Assembly (NCBI GenBank): GCA_019009955.1
Contig: CM032228.1
Coordinates: forward strand, 542,501-606,500
Length of the DNA stretch: 64,000 nucleotides
Reading direction: 5' to 3'
Source of the DNA: Riptortus pedestris
Lineage: Eukaryota > Arthropoda > Insecta > Hemiptera > Alydidae
Under the pieces are notes generated by a model. It was not told the origin of the DNA. It did no database searches and saw only the letters and a list, made by a program, of their open reading frames with translations. The stretch's first letter is position 1, and every line of letters starts with the position of its first letter. The translations under genes were made by a program, and so were the position numbers. Below, piece after piece: positions 35,163-47,338 of the stretch.

Positions 35163-35790
35163 TGTTCAATTTAAAATTGAAGCGGCAATAAACTATACCA
35201 GCCCCATCTGTTGTCAACTAGACTAACCAAGGATGTCCCCCTGGAGAGTGCTGACCTCTACAGCCTACTTTGTAAATACTATCTGAGAGGGATCCTTGGG
35301 TTCAAAGTACAGGAGATAAGGAGTCAGGACACAGTCGAGTGTCTAGGAGGAGAGAGAGTAGAGCTCCCGGGTACTGCAGCGGATTGAGCCTTTTCTCACG
35401 CCTGCCTTTTAGAACTTCCAACATGAGGGAGTAAAGGAAGGAACATCCAGGGGGAGAGCAGGATGGAGGAAGGAAGAGGGAGAACAACATAGCAGCACCA
35501 GACAGTATCACCATAGCATCAGTATCCCTTAAAGTAATGCAAACTAACTCACTAACAAATATATGCCCTGCATTAGCCCATCCCACAATATCCTGTAATT
35601 ATTCAGCATAGAAATACATAGTTTTATCCAGATATCTTATGATTATTCAATACACTATTATGGTAATAATCAATTTACAAATCATGGTCCTCCGGTATCA
35701 AATCGCAAATACAAACTTACATGAACCAGCACCTCTCTTAAATATTTACAAGTCGTTAGCGGGTAAGGCCGAAGGGCTTGTAAGTAATCA
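35163..35790 (+). repeat. Bel-Pao 3' LTR
   Basis: Nearly identical to the 5' LTR. Differences seen include AATAAAC for AATGAAC, and several bases near 35350-35385. Confidence 0.9.
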
Positions 35791-36340
35791 ACGATGTTAT
35801 TATGAACTACGATGTTATTATGAACTACGATGTTATTATGAACTACGATGCTATTATGAACTACGATGTTATTATGAACTACGATGTTATTATGAACTAC
35901 GATGTTATTATGAACTGCGATGTTATTATGAACTACGATGTTATTATGAACTACGATGTTATTATGAACTACGATGTTATTATGAACTACGATGTTATTA
36001 TGAACTACGATGTTATTATGAACTACGATGTTATTATGAACTACGATGTTATTATGAACTACGATGTTATTATGAACTACGATGTTATTATGAACTACGA
36101 TGTTATTATGAACTACGATGTTATTATGAACTAGGATGTTATTATGAACTGCGATGTTATTATGAACTACGATGTTATTATGAACTACGATGTTATTATG
36201 AACTACGATGTTATTATGAACTACGATGTTATTATGAACTACGATGTTATTATGAACTGCGATGTTATTATGAACTAGGATGTTATTATGAACTACGATG
36301 TTATTATGAACTAGGATGTTATTATGAACTACGATGTTAT
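35791..36340. repeat. 18-bp minisatellite, right part
   Basis: About 30 units of the same repeat as 29688-29937, starting at ACGAT exactly after the 3' LTR. Open frames of 259 (plus) and 225 (minus) codons are artefacts of the 18-bp period. Confidence 0.95.
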
Positions 36341-36726
36341 CGAGTTTGGCGACGATCAAACAAAAATTGGGACCTCTTGAGCGGCAACAGACAAAAAACG
36401 TTTAAATTTAAAGTATAAGGTAAGTTGCCTGGGGAACCTCCTAGGATAACACTCGTCGACGTTTCAAGACATTTTTCGAAGCTCTCATCATGTGTACAAC
36501 GACAATTGCAGATTTCTCTGGGAAGAAAAATAGAACTTACTAAAAATGATTCAGCTCCCGAGATTCGCCTTAACCCAATGACAGCAAAAGTAGACAAAGA
36601 GAGAGAATGAAAGTTGTTGATGAAGTGAGTTAGTTGACAGGTGTAACTTTGCTCCTGAGCCAGAAACGAGGTTAGTCTTCTCTCCAACAATGGGCAGGAC
36701 AATTGCTGCAAAACCACAAAATATAT
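36341..36726 (-). mobile_element. CGCAG-hairpin repeat, 5' half
   Basis: ACGATCAAACAAAAATTG, GAGCGGCAACAGACAAA and CAAGACATTTTTCGAAGCTC match 23440-23600. The remainder (from about 36540) is diverged or unrelated. Confidence 0.55.
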
Positions 36727-36985
36727 AAAGTCCGTCACGCAGGGGCTGCGTAAACTAAGCAGATTTCCCTCGTGAAGTTAAATAATAGATAAATCTACAT
36801 ACCGGTAACTCAACACCAGCTTGAATACTGAGTGAATGAGTACAAACGGTAATAAGATATCTTTCCATAATCGATATTTAACTGTTTCATTACTCACTAA
36901 AGACCGTGGTCGTTAATGGCTGAAATCGAGGGTGGATTATGGGAGGGGGATTTTGAAAATTCAACTTATTATGAGTTTCAACAAA
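36727..36985 (-). mobile_element. CGCAG-hairpin repeat, 3' half
   Basis: Begins AAAGTCCGTCACGCAGGGGC with the perfect hairpin and runs to the poly-G/AATTC block. Confidence 0.7.
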
Positions 36986-37099
36986 CTATGTTATAAAACC
37001 AATCTTGTTAAACATTTGATTTACTTCCAAACCATGGATGAATTCAAGTTCCTTTCCCATGATGCGGTACAAAGCTTAATGGTGACAACTGCTTTAGAT

Positions 37100-37893
37100 A
37101 CATCAAAACCGAAAAACAAATAGAAAATGAAATATTGCTAATTTTTATTTCCGACTTCCCTTATAACCCCCACTCCCGTATATCCACCTATACATTTTAA
37201 AATAGCTTATAATCATGGAAGAATTAATGCTAATTCACATACCGAGTTTTGTTAAACTCGGTTCAACCGTTAGTGCCCAATAAAACAGTTGGCTCCCGCT
37301 TTAGTTTTTGGTGTATATCTCGTTTATTATTTGTTATACGGCAAAGTAAATATAATAAAAGTTACTCTAAATAACAGAAAGAAGAACTTTTGTCATGTGC
37401 ATATTTGCAGAAAAACGAATAGAAAACGAAATATTGATATTTTTAATTTCAGGCCTTCCTTACAAACCCCACTCATGCCCGTCCCTAGAAATGTTGGTAT
37501 GGCTTGTTATAATGCAGGCGTTAGTGGTAACACACGTACCGAGTTTTATTTAGTTCGGTTGAGTCTTTTAAGCCTAATAAAATTGTTGACTCCCGCTATA
37601 GTTTTTAGCGTATAACGCATTTAAAGTTCGGAATACGACGAAAGTGTATATTAGAAAATTTACATTAAACAACAAAATAAACAACTTGTGTCATGTGGAT
37701 GTGGATAATTGCCAAAAAACAAATAGGAAACGAAATATCGCTATATTTAATTTCTGGCCACCCTTATAACCCCCAGTCCTATTCATCTCAGAGGATATTA
37801 ATATAGCCTAAAGTCTAAGTTGGGTTAGTAGTAATATACATAGCAAGTTTCATAAAATTTGGTTCTGCCGTTTATGCGTGAAAAGGTAAAAAT
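37100..37893 (-). mobile_element. Helitron, truncated both ends
   Basis: Three internal modules (CTTCCCTTATAACCCCCACTCC near 37150) and part of the 5' region ending GTTTATGCGTGAAAAGGTAAA, where it joins another copy. Confidence 0.7.
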
Positions 37894-39044
37894 ATAGCTT
37901 TTAACCATGTACGAATCAATGCTAATTTATAAATTCAGAGTTTTGTTGGAATTGATTCAACCTTTGGTGTTCAATAAAATAGTTGACTCCCGCTTTAGCT
38001 TTTAGTGTATATCTCGTTTATATATTGTTATACAACAAAAGTGAATATATCAAAAGTTGCTTTAAATAACAAACTGAACAACTTTTGTCATGTGCATATT
38101 TGCAGAAAAACCAATAGAAAACGAAATACCGCTATTTTTAATTTCAGGCCTCCCTTACAACACCCACTCCTGACCGTCCCTAGAAATGTTGGTATGGTTT
38201 GTTATAATGATGGCGTTAGTGCTAATACAAATACCGAGTTTTATTCATTTCGGTTGATTCTCTTGTGTGCCAAATAAAATTGTTGGCTCCCCCTATCATT
38301 TTTAGCGTATAACGCATTTATACTTCGGTATACGACGAAAGTGTATATGACAAAGGTTAATCTAAATAACAAAATAAACAGCTTTTGATATGTACATTTT
38401 TGCCGTAAAACCAATAGGAAACGAAATATCACCATTTATAATTTCAGGCTTCCCTTATAACCCCCAGTCCTGCCCGTCCCAAGAAATATATAATTTCAGG
38501 CTTCCCTTAAAACCCCCACTCCTGCCCGTCCCAAGAAATTTTGGTACGGCTTATTATAATAAAGGCGTTAGTGCTAATACACATACCGAGTTTTATTTTT
38601 TTTGGTTGTCTTTTGTGCCAAATAAATTTCTTCACTTCCGCTATAGGTTTTAGTCTATATCTCGTTTACAATTCGGTATACAAAAAAAGTGTATATAACA
38701 AATGTTACTCTAAATAACAAAATAAACAACATTTGCTATGTGCAATCAACCAATAGGAAACGAAATATCGCTATTTTTAATTTCAGGCTTCCCTTGCAAC
38801 CCCACTCCTGTTCCTATAGTCAAAAGTATAAGTTGGGTTAGTAGTAATATACATACCAAGTTTGATAAAATTCGATTCAGCCGTTTATGCGTGAAAAGGT
38901 AACAAACAAACAAACATACACGAAAGAAACAAAATGCAGTTATGGTGTCTATGACATGTGAAACGAAAAGTAATCGTGAAATTTCGCGAAAAAAATCAAT
39001 GTACAGACAAAGGTTACAATTTTATATATTTATATAGATATATA
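37894..39044 (-). mobile_element. Helitron, 3'-truncated
   Basis: Four modules, one with a small internal duplication of TAATTTCAGGCTTCCCTTA (38441 and 38491), then a complete 5' end ACAGACAAAGGTTACAATTTTATATAT. Confidence 0.75.
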
Positions 39045-40831
39045 CTAGCTAAGGTACCCGGCGTTGTCCGGGAAATCATTCTTGACTGACTGATGATGGT
39101 AATTTGATAGTAAGACTTCAATGTGTACAATTATACTTCACTCCACGATGTAATGATTTTCCGGAAATGCCAATCCTAAAGGGTAAATTTTGGGGATTAA
39201 TAGAATAGAAATTTTAGTTTTGAAGGATAAATGAAAATGTGTTTCAATCTATCCCTCTACACTTTTTGACTCACCGTTTATCAATAATTCAAACCATAAT
39301 CATGGGTAGCATTTATTACAATTAAATATCATCTATAAAAGCCAATCCGAGCTCACATAGTTTAGGCAAAGTTTTGCACGTAAGATTATATTTGTAATAG
39401 TGAATCTCACTGGAAATCACTTCCAGTAATGCCAGATGGGAAATAAGTAAACTCAATTTACTGGTAAGGCTCCCGTAATCTTCCGCTCTCGCATGAGACT
39501 TCTCAACATTCTTCTACTTGAATTATTGATTCAAAACATTATTTTAATATTTTATCTACCCGATGGAATTAAAGAATTGTGGTACCCTAAAAATATCATA
39601 TCGAGTTTAAACGCATATTGTTTTTAGTCGTAATGACATTACCATTAACGTTTAATTGTTATGATATTACATATTTGTTTCAATAACATCAAGGTACATT
39701 ATACAATTTAAATAATGGAAATGGTCTTATAGTTTATATTTCTATTAGAAATTAATAACAATGTAATTTTCTAGGAAAAATAAATAAATGAGGAGGGGGT
39801 GACGAAAATTTATAACCTCACTAATCCGAATCATACTTTGAACTATCATATAAGATGAAAACATACCATCACTTGTCATAATATTCATTAATTAAAAACC
39901 CTTAAATAAGTACTAATATAATTATTGACTCCCGTTTAGCTTATATCCCGTGTTTACTTCATTTTACGACAAAAGTGAATGCACACAAAATTAACTTTAA
40001 ATAACAAAATAAACAACTTGTGTCATGTGCATATTTGCAGAAAACCCAATAGAACACGAATTATCGCTATTTTTATTTTCAGGCTCCCCTTACAACCCCC
40101 ACTCCTGCCCATACCTAGTAATGTTGGTATGGCTTATTATAATGAAAGCGTCACTGCTAATACGTATACCGAGTTTTATTTAGTTCAATTGAGTCTTTTG
40201 TGCCAAATAATTGTTGACTCCCGCTATAATTTTTTGCGTATAGCGCATTTAAAGTTCGGAATACGACGAAAGTGTATATGACAAATGTTACTCTAAATAA
40301 CAAAATAAACATCATTTGCTATGTGCATATTTGCCGATAAACCAATAGGAAACGAAATATCGCTATTTTTAATTTCAGGCTGTCCCTATAACCCCCACTC
40401 CTCTTCGTCTCAGTGAATATTAATATAGCCTACAGTCTAAGTTGGGCTAGTAGTAATATACATACCGAGTTTTATTTAGTTCGGTTGAGTCTTTTGTGCC
40501 AAATAAATTTCTTCATGTCCGCTATAGGTTTTAGCGTATATCTCGTTTATAAATCGGTATACGAAAAAAGTGTATATAACAAATGTTACTCTAAATAACA
40601 AAATAAACAACATTTGCTATGTGCATATTTGCCGATAAACCAATAGGAAACGAAATATCGCTATTTTTAATTTCAGGTCTCCGTTATAACCCCCACTCCT
40701 GTTCGTCTCAGAGGATATTAATATAGCCTAAAGTCTAAGTTGGGTTAGTAGTAATATACATTCCAAGTTTGTGAAACGAAAAGTTATCGTGAATTTTCGC
40801 TAAAAAAAATCAATGTACAGACAGAGGTTAC

Positions 40832-40838
<7 letters not shown>
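39045..40838 (-). mobile_element. Helitron, complete ends
   Basis: 3' end CTAG at 39045-39048, with hairpin CCCGGCGTTGTCCGGG. A variant 3' half related to 17744-18183 is followed by three standard modules and the 5' end near 40838. Confidence 0.75.
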
Positions 40839-40884
<46 letters not shown>

Positions 40885-40894
40885 TATATATATA
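40839..40894. repeat. (TA)n microsatellite
   Basis: TA run between two Helitrons. Confidence 0.95.
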
Positions 40895-42757
40895 CTAGCA
40901 AAGATACCCGGAATTCATTTGAGGCTGAATGAAGATGGTATATTTTTGGGAAGGCTTTACTTTCCACAATATTTTTTTTATTTCTCTGTCCCAGTGTTTA
41001 GAATTTATACCCGTCGTTACTGTGGATTTGTTAATAATAAAATTATTTGTTATTTAAGACTTCATTGTCCTCAATATTTTTATATTTCCCGTCCTCTGTG
41101 TACATCATAGCCTCTATTAAAACACTCTTTCATAAGTCTCGATTGTAAACTGTGTATTCATATTGGTTTTCAGTAAAGTATATCATAATACATTAACGGA
41201 GCAGAGTTAATAAATACCAAAAATACCTGAGTGCACCTCCCTAGCGTTTATTCTAGTAAATTATTTATTTATGATAATTAAAGAAATTCACATTCCTGAG
41301 AATAATAATACATTGCTATAAGCATCAATTAACATGTAAACATAGACCAATATGAGGTCGGAAGGGAAGCGGCAGAACTGATAGGACAAAGGAAGTAGCT
41401 CGACACTTACATAGCCTCAGTGCTGCCAACCTGCAATGCATTTTGGATAGCTATCCTCTAATACATTCAAATATATTAAAAAATCATATTACATTATCTT
41501 CACAATTCTAAAACTGTTTCAAATATTTTTCACGTTTTAATTAAATAGTGTATTAAATACACTTAGAGAAGGGTGGGGGCAGTATACCTTATTTGGTGCA
41601 AACTGTCACTGGCGTTAAAAAATAACATAGTTTTGAATTATTAAGGATAAAATTCTAACATAGATTTGAATTAACTTACCCAGGTGAGATAACTGGGTAG
41701 TTCATATTGGAATGTATTGTTGAGCATATCAATATTTCTAAGCAAATTACTTGCTTCATACCTTATTTTACAAAAAAAATAATTATAAAACAAAATTTAC
41801 ACTAATTAAAAAAGTAAACAACTTATGTTATGTGCACAATTGCCAAAAACCAAATAGACGATGAAATATCGCGATTTTATTTCAGGCCTCCCGCATAACC
41901 CCCATTTCCCTTGGAACCTAAAATTTTTAGTATAGCTTATAATCATGGAAGAATTAATGCTAATTTACATACCGAGTGTTGTTAAATTCGGTTCTACCGC
42001 TAGCCCCAATAAAATAGTTGCCCCCGCTTTAGTTTTTAGCGTATATCTCGTTTATACTTTGTTATAAAAGAAAAGTGTATATAGCAAAAGTTACTCTAAA
42101 AAACAAAATAAACAACTTTTGTTATGTTCATATTTGCCAAGAAACCAATACGAAACGAAATATCGCTATTTTTAATTTCTGGCATGCCTCATAACCCCCA
42201 CTCTTGCCCGTCCCTAGAAATGTTGGTATGGTTTGTTATAATGAAAGCGTTAGTGCTATTACATATGCCAAGTTTTATTTATTTCGGTTGGATATTTTGT
42301 CCCAAATAAAATTGTTCACTTCCGCTATAGGTTTTAGCGTATATCTCGTTTATAATTCGGTATACGAAAAAAGTATATAACAAAAGTTAGTCTAAATAAC
42401 AAAATAAACAACTTTTGTTATTCATATTTGCCGAAAAAACTAATAGGAAACGAAATATCGCTATTTTTAATTTCTGGCTTCCCTTATAACCCCCACTCCT
42501 GTTCGTCTCAGAGAATTTTAATGTAGCCTAAAGTCTAAGTTGGGTTAGTAGTAATATACATACCAAGTTTCATAAAATTCGGTTCAGCCGTTTATGCGTG
42601 AAAAGGTAACAAACAAACAAACAAATAAACCATCAAACAAACAAACAGACACCAAAGAAACAAAATGCAGTTATGGTGTCTATGACATGTGAAACGAAAA
42701 GTTATCGTGAAATTTCGGGAAAAAAATCAATGTACAGACAGAGGTTACAATTTTATA

Positions 42758-42765
<8 letters not shown>
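40895..42765 (-). mobile_element. Helitron with private 520-bp segment
   Basis: 3' end CTAG at 40895-40898, but the terminal hairpin is deleted (GATACCCGGAATTC). 41108-41625 is a segment absent from most copies but found again, inverted, at 54836-55350. Three standard modules and a full 5' end follow. Confidence 0.75.

Positions 42766-42816
<51 letters not shown>
42766..42816. repeat. (TA)n microsatellite
   Basis: TA run between oppositely oriented Helitrons. Confidence 0.95.
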
Positions 42817-42822
<6 letters not shown>

Positions 42823-43278
42823 GTATCCTTTGACTGTACATTGATTTTTTTCGCGAAATTTCAAAAGTTGTTTATTTTGATATTTTGATTAACATTTGTT
42901 TTATATATTTCTCCAGGAACAATGTGTGGAGCAAGTAATTTGCGTAGAAATATTGATATGCTCAACAATTCATTCCAATTTGAACTATGAGGTACCTCAC
43001 CTGGAAAAATTAATTCAAATCTATGTTAATATTTTGTCCTTAATAACTGAAATCTATGCATAATGCACAGGAGACAGGAAATATGACAATTTGGAGGACA
43101 GTGAAGACTTACATAAAAAATTAATTTTATTATTAACAAATGCCAACAACGGGTATAAACCCTAAACTCTGGGACGGGTAAATGTCAAAATATTGTGCAA
43201 AGTAAAGCCTTGCCAAATAAATACCATCACCATTCAGCCTCAAATCAATTCCCGGGTGAAGCCGGGTATCTGAGCTAG
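42817..43278 (+). mobile_element. Short Helitron, 462 bp
   Basis: 5' end TATAATTGTATCCTTTGACTG, a fused partial module, and an intact 3' end CCCGGGTGAAGCCGGG with CTAG at 43275-43278 and T. All complete modules are lost; it behaves like a miniature derivative. Confidence 0.8.
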
Positions 43279-43293
43279 TATTATAAATAAAAA

Positions 43294-43600
43294 TCATTCA
43301 TAAATGTTTAAGTAAGTTATAAGTTTTGGTACTTCACTTGCAGAATATTTCCTTTTATAATATTCCTTGAAGATTTTGTATTGATCCGTTTTAAACTTAT
43401 TAGACATATCCATTCTTTCAAAAATAATTTCCCAATCTATTCTATCTTGAAACTTTAGAATAGTAGAATCGGATAGATTTTGAAAGTTAGAAATCAACTC
43501 CCAATTCAGAAAAGGACCATAATGTTCTAAATCCTCTTGAGACAATTTTTGATGCTGAGAAATTTATTCCCCATCTAATTTATTCGCAAACATTTCCAAT
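43294..43600 (-). pseudogene. Polinton protein with W..I(S)..Q.LS repeats
   Basis: An 83-codon frame plus an upstream in-frame extension past a TAA. It shows two to three copies of a motif of about 18 residues (ISQHQKLSQEDLEHY; WELISNFQNLSDSTILKFQD). This repeat type is known from DNA virus and phage proteins of unknown role. It lies downstream of polymerase B on the same strand. Function unknown. Confidence 0.45.
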
Positions 43601-43639
43601 TTTTTAATAAAAATAAAATCCAACTAGACCAATTTTATA

Positions 43640-44094
43640 CAGAACGTTTAAAATTTTTATAATGTCCTAATGCTCTGGTATTGATTCCATCTTCTAAAAT
43701 ATACCGTTTATCATCATCTGGTGATAACCCTTTCTTATTAAATTCAACTGAATATATTTCATGTTTGAAACTTCTGAATAGATTCATACTTCTTTAATGA
43801 TCTTTTTTATTGAATATACAATCTTTATAATCTTCGAATGATATTTTATTGTTTACAACACATTTCTTAATACCTTTCGATTTCTTACATATTAATCTTT
43901 CATTTTTATGAGCATACATTTTAGATCTTAATCCCATGAATTCTTCCATAATCAATCCATTATTTTCATCTTTCATTTTTCCTAATATTTTCTTATTAAT
44001 TCTAGGCATATTATACCTATTATCAACAGGATAATCCGAAGTATCAACATATTCAATCATATCTTTCAAGTCTTCATAAAAGTCATCTGTTTTA

Positions 44095-44151
<57 letters not shown>

Positions 44152-45720
44152 CTGTCTGTACCCATGTACATTAAGTTAATATTTTTTTCATATTTAGGTT
44201 TCATGCTGTTATAATGGAAATCATATTAAATACTTTGATAAATCTAATATACTCATACCTACATAAATTGGTTTATTAAAATAAACTTTTGTTTTATTCA
44301 TATGAATAGCAGTAAAAGTTTCATCAAAAATAGTTCTTCCTTTAAAATTTGGTTTAGCTATCAATTTTTCAACTTTTTGATAATCATTATATAGTTTTAC
44401 GTTAATCCTTTTCCTTATATTTTTCATTGTCTTACCATAACACCGAATTATTCATCAGCTTGTAAAAATCTTTTTCAAAATCATTCACAGCTTGAGTTCG
44501 TTATCACATATATAACAAATATCAGTTTTCTGAAAATGTTTTTCTTCTTCAAAAGTCATTTTTAATGGTTTAACATCCTCATAAATCTTTTGAATACCTT
44601 CAACTTCCTCTCGAATCATTTCTACAAATTTATCAACACAGTCAGCTCCTCTATATACTACAGGCTTTTTATAATCATCATTTTCATATTTTACATAATA
44701 ACAAAAACTATTTGGTTCATGCTTTTGATATTTCATAGTATATGATTGAGATGGATCAGGTCGACAAGTATCACTTTTCTTAGTTGAACATTCGAAATCT
44801 GCATAAATAACGAAAGGGACTTTTAAAGATCTGTTATAGTTTTTGAAATGTAAAGTTTCACCTTTCCTAAGCATTTCAATTTTAACAGCTGTTTTATTTT
44901 TACAATCAAGCTCATATTCCTCTAATTTTTCAGATGAATAATAATATGTTAAACATCTTTCACAAGGATAAATTTTAACTTTCTTATTTATTACTTGCGC
45001 TTTGACTAATCTAGAGAGATCCTTAATCCAGCAATAATGATCCCATTTTTCATCCTTAATATAAAAGAGATTCACATGTTTATCTAATTTCTTTTTAGTA
45101 ATTCTTAGAGGATGAATAGATTCTTCATATCCATAAACATTTATAGATATATTGTTTAGTTTTTCAAATTTCCCGATATCTGTAAAGGAAACAGGAATGT
45201 TTATTCCCTTAAAATCTAACTTATCTTTAACTGATTCATATTTTGTTACTCTATGAGGGTTTTCATCTACTGGATAAATTGCTGAAAGAACAGACCACAT
45301 AAAACATTTATTATCATTATTTTTTACATTAACATTCGCTTTTCTTTACTTTTATTTTTTCTGGTAAATCGATATATGAAGAACCTCTTAATGGACTATA
45401 TTTATTGATTCTAAGTTCTAAATTATCAATACTTAGAAGTGACCATCCTGATCCTTTAGCATGAAAATCATCCATTTCATTAATCAATTTCTGAATAGCA
45501 TTATCATAAAATTTATTTAGATCTGAAGATTTTAATAAGATTTCATTTTGTGTTTTAAATGAAAATTCTTGAATTTCTTTTTCTCTTTGAAACGTAAGGA
45601 AGAATTTAAGATTAACTTTCAAATCCATTTTTCTTAAAACGTCTGATATTTTATTGATTACTATATTTCTTTTATCTTCTAAAAATTCTATTGGAAGTAT
45701 GAAATCCTTTGTATTCTTAA
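43640..45720 (-). pseudogene. Polinton protein-primed DNA polymerase B, deleted
   Basis: Family B polymerase that would copy the element from a protein primer. In order on the minus strand: the N-terminal region (INKYSPLRGSSYIDLP, about 45410), CF.WSVLSAIYPVDENPHR (about 45290), the HYCWIKDLSRLV and CERCLTYYYS Cys block (about 45040-44940), and exonuclease motif I YADFEC (about 44790). After CYICDNEL (about 44500) the text jumps to FYKLMNNSV (motif B, about 44450), so the rest of the exonuclease, the primer-specific regions and motif A are deleted. Then come FNKPIYVGMSILDLSK and motif C, reading YMGTDS instead of YMDTDS, followed by a TA microsatellite and the C-terminal GLRSKMYAHKN block. 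Frameshifts lie near 45310, 44450 and 44224; an in-frame TAA lies near 43796. Confidence 0.85.
44100..44148. repeat. (TA)n microsatellite inside polymerase motif C region
   Basis: About 49 bp of TA placed a few codons after the GTDS motif; read in frame it adds a run of Ile-Tyr. Confidence 0.95.
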
Positions 45721-46287
45721 TCAGATATGATTTTAATCTTGAATCGCTGTTTCAATGTCATGTATCTCTTCATCTTTAAATAATGCCTTTTTGTGAACTG
45801 ATGATTCGATATGATTCTTTTTAAATGATATTTCATAATATTTATTACAAACATCACATTTGATTTGTTTTTCTCTTGAAGCTTTTGGTTTAGAAAACAA
45901 ACTGTTATGAAAATCGAATTCATTTATTGATCCTTTTTTGGACTGATTTATTAATATTTTTCTCGTTTTCTTTCTTTCTGCCTCATTAGTAATATAATTT
46001 ATAAGATCAGCTTTCTTAATTAATTTCCAATAAACTTTAATATTATTTGATTTACAATATTCTCGCAACTGCTTCATAGTCTGTAAATTAAAGTCTCTAA
46101 TAGGTTTTGTTTTAGAAAACAAACTAAGATCAAAGTTAAATTCTTTTATAAATTTCTTTTTTTCTATTTCATCTAGAATATAATTTATAAGATCATCTTT
46201 ATTTTTCTTAGAATATCTATTAATATTTTGAGATTTGCAATAATCTCGAAGTTGTTTAAGAGCTTGGTTTCTCAGTTGAGCTTCCAT
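45721..46287 (-). CDS. SAP-motif and zinc-finger protein (likely N-terminus of polymerase B gene)
   Basis: A 184-codon frame starting at an ATG in TAATAAATGG. Two SAP-like DNA-binding motifs are seen (LKQLRDYCKSQNINRYSKK, about residues 10-41; MKQLREYCKSNNIKVYWK, about 70-105). Each is followed by a similar basic stretch, so the region is an internal duplication. A C2H2-like finger (CDVCNKYY.......H....H) lies near 142-166, and the frame ends ETAIQD. In Polintons this kind of region precedes the polymerase N-terminus, and the reading resumes in another frame at about 45735. I read it as one gene split by a frameshift. Confidence 0.7.
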
Positions 46288-46369
46288 TTATTACCAGAAA
46301 ATTTTATTAATATATTTTTATTAAAAATGAAATTTTTAAAATCCTCAAAATTTTAACTCTCAGACTAAA

Positions 46370-46597
46370 TTACTGATACTTTTCAATATTTTTATTATGT
46401 ATAGGACGAAGTTTATGTTTATTTAAATAAGTTTTACAAACATTTTTACCACAATCACATTTAATTTTTTCATATTTTTTATTTTTAGTTGAAATATAAT
46501 ATTCTTTTTGATATTGTTTATAACAACTTTCACACCAACTTTTATTTTTCATTCTATCTTCTTTTTTGCATTTAGTACATAATTTTTTATCTTCCAT
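46370..46597 (-). CDS. Small zinc-binding protein
   Basis: 75 codons, ATG in ATAAATAAATGG. Four Cys pairs: CTKC, CESC, CDCGKNVC, then HKLRPIH. The second half (CDCG.....L..H...P.H) matches the finger style used by Polinton polymerase-associated proteins. Lys-rich, no membrane segment. Same strand as and just upstream of the SAP gene. Function unknown; a nucleic-acid-binding role is likely. Confidence 0.6.
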   Translation of the reverse strand: MEDKKLCTKCKKEDRMKNKSWCESCYKQYQKEYYISTKNKKYEKIKCDCGKNVCKTYLNKHKLRPIHNKNIEKYQ

Positions 46598-46616
46598 TTA
46601 TTTATAAAAAATTTTA

Positions 46617-47205
46617 TTAATATTTCATCATTCTAAATTGATTCAAAATATATTCTCTAAATTGTTTTTTCTTTTCAATTATCTCAAATGGTTTCATCTC
46701 TAAAAAATGATTCCACAATATTTTACTTCTTTTTGAGTTACGTATAGGAATATTATGTTCAATTTTTAATAAATTTGCTATATTTGCAATAAAAAATTTA
46801 TATGGTAAAGCTTTTCCTTTATAATTTTCATTAAAAACTTCAAATATTTCTTCAATTCTAATTATGTCTTCATATTCATCTATTAACTGTAATATATGCT
46901 TATGAAAATATCTCTGTCTGTATTTAAAATTGTTATGAGGATTTATTTTTGATGGTATACAATAATAACAGCAGTTATCCAATACAGAATATATACCACA
47001 ATTCTGACAAGTTTCTAAAACATTCATTTTTAAAGAATAATTTTTATTCAAATTAAAATCTTTATGTAAATAATTTTTTAAATATTTTTTCAAACTCAAA
47101 TATTCTCATTTTAAACTTTTGTTTATCTATTAAACTAAAATTAATTCGACATTCATATGCTATTTCATAAATAGTTACAAAATCATTAAATCTTACCTTC
47201 TTCAT
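46617..47205 (-). pseudogene. Zinc protein, possibly VLTF3-like, with a KVRF N-terminus
   Basis: Two overlapping frames. The first (47205-47059, 48 codons) starts at an ATG in ATATAAATG and begins MKKVRFNDFVTIYEIAYECR. The second (to 46617) has no good ATG before residue 25 and carries CQNCGIYSVLDNCCYYC, then FKYRQRYFHKHILQL and LPYKFFIANIANLLKIEH. A Cys-pair zinc ribbon followed by a Y.R..YF...L block and a helical C-terminus is the layout of VLTF3-like late transcription factors of large DNA viruses. The similarity is weak and judged by eye. As only the first ATG has the element's start motif, I infer a single gene with a frameshift near 47100. Confidence 0.4.
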
Positions 47206-47216
47206 TTATATTTTTA

Positions 47217-47263
47217 TCCCGATTAGCCTGAGTTGCAAAAGGTGGACGTTAATAAATAAAATT
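47217..47263 (+). mobile_element. SINE 3'-end fragment
   Basis: CCCGATTAGCCTGAGTTGC and AAAGGTGGACGTTAATAAAT match the 3' end of the SINE at 52713-52949. Confidence 0.6.
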
Positions 47264-47338
47264 AATATATTTTTAAAATAATATTTCCATAAAGATTTCA
47301 TGTAACTTTTTTTTATTGATAAGAAGTTTTATAAATAA

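Larger units (their letters stand above)
29938..35790 (+). mobile_element. Bel-Pao LTR retrotransposon, pol-deleted
   Basis: Two 628-bp LTRs with about five visible differences, a primer binding site, a long leader, gag-protease, and a polypurine stretch before the 3' LTR. ACGAT flanks both ends (29933-29937 and 35791-35795). RT, RNase H and most of the integrase are missing, so it could move only with help. Confidence 0.9.

Noticed and set aside
35639..36418. 259-codon plus-strand and 225-codon minus-strand open frames
   Set aside because: They lie in the 18-bp minisatellite; a period divisible by 3 keeps frames open. No start context or domain.
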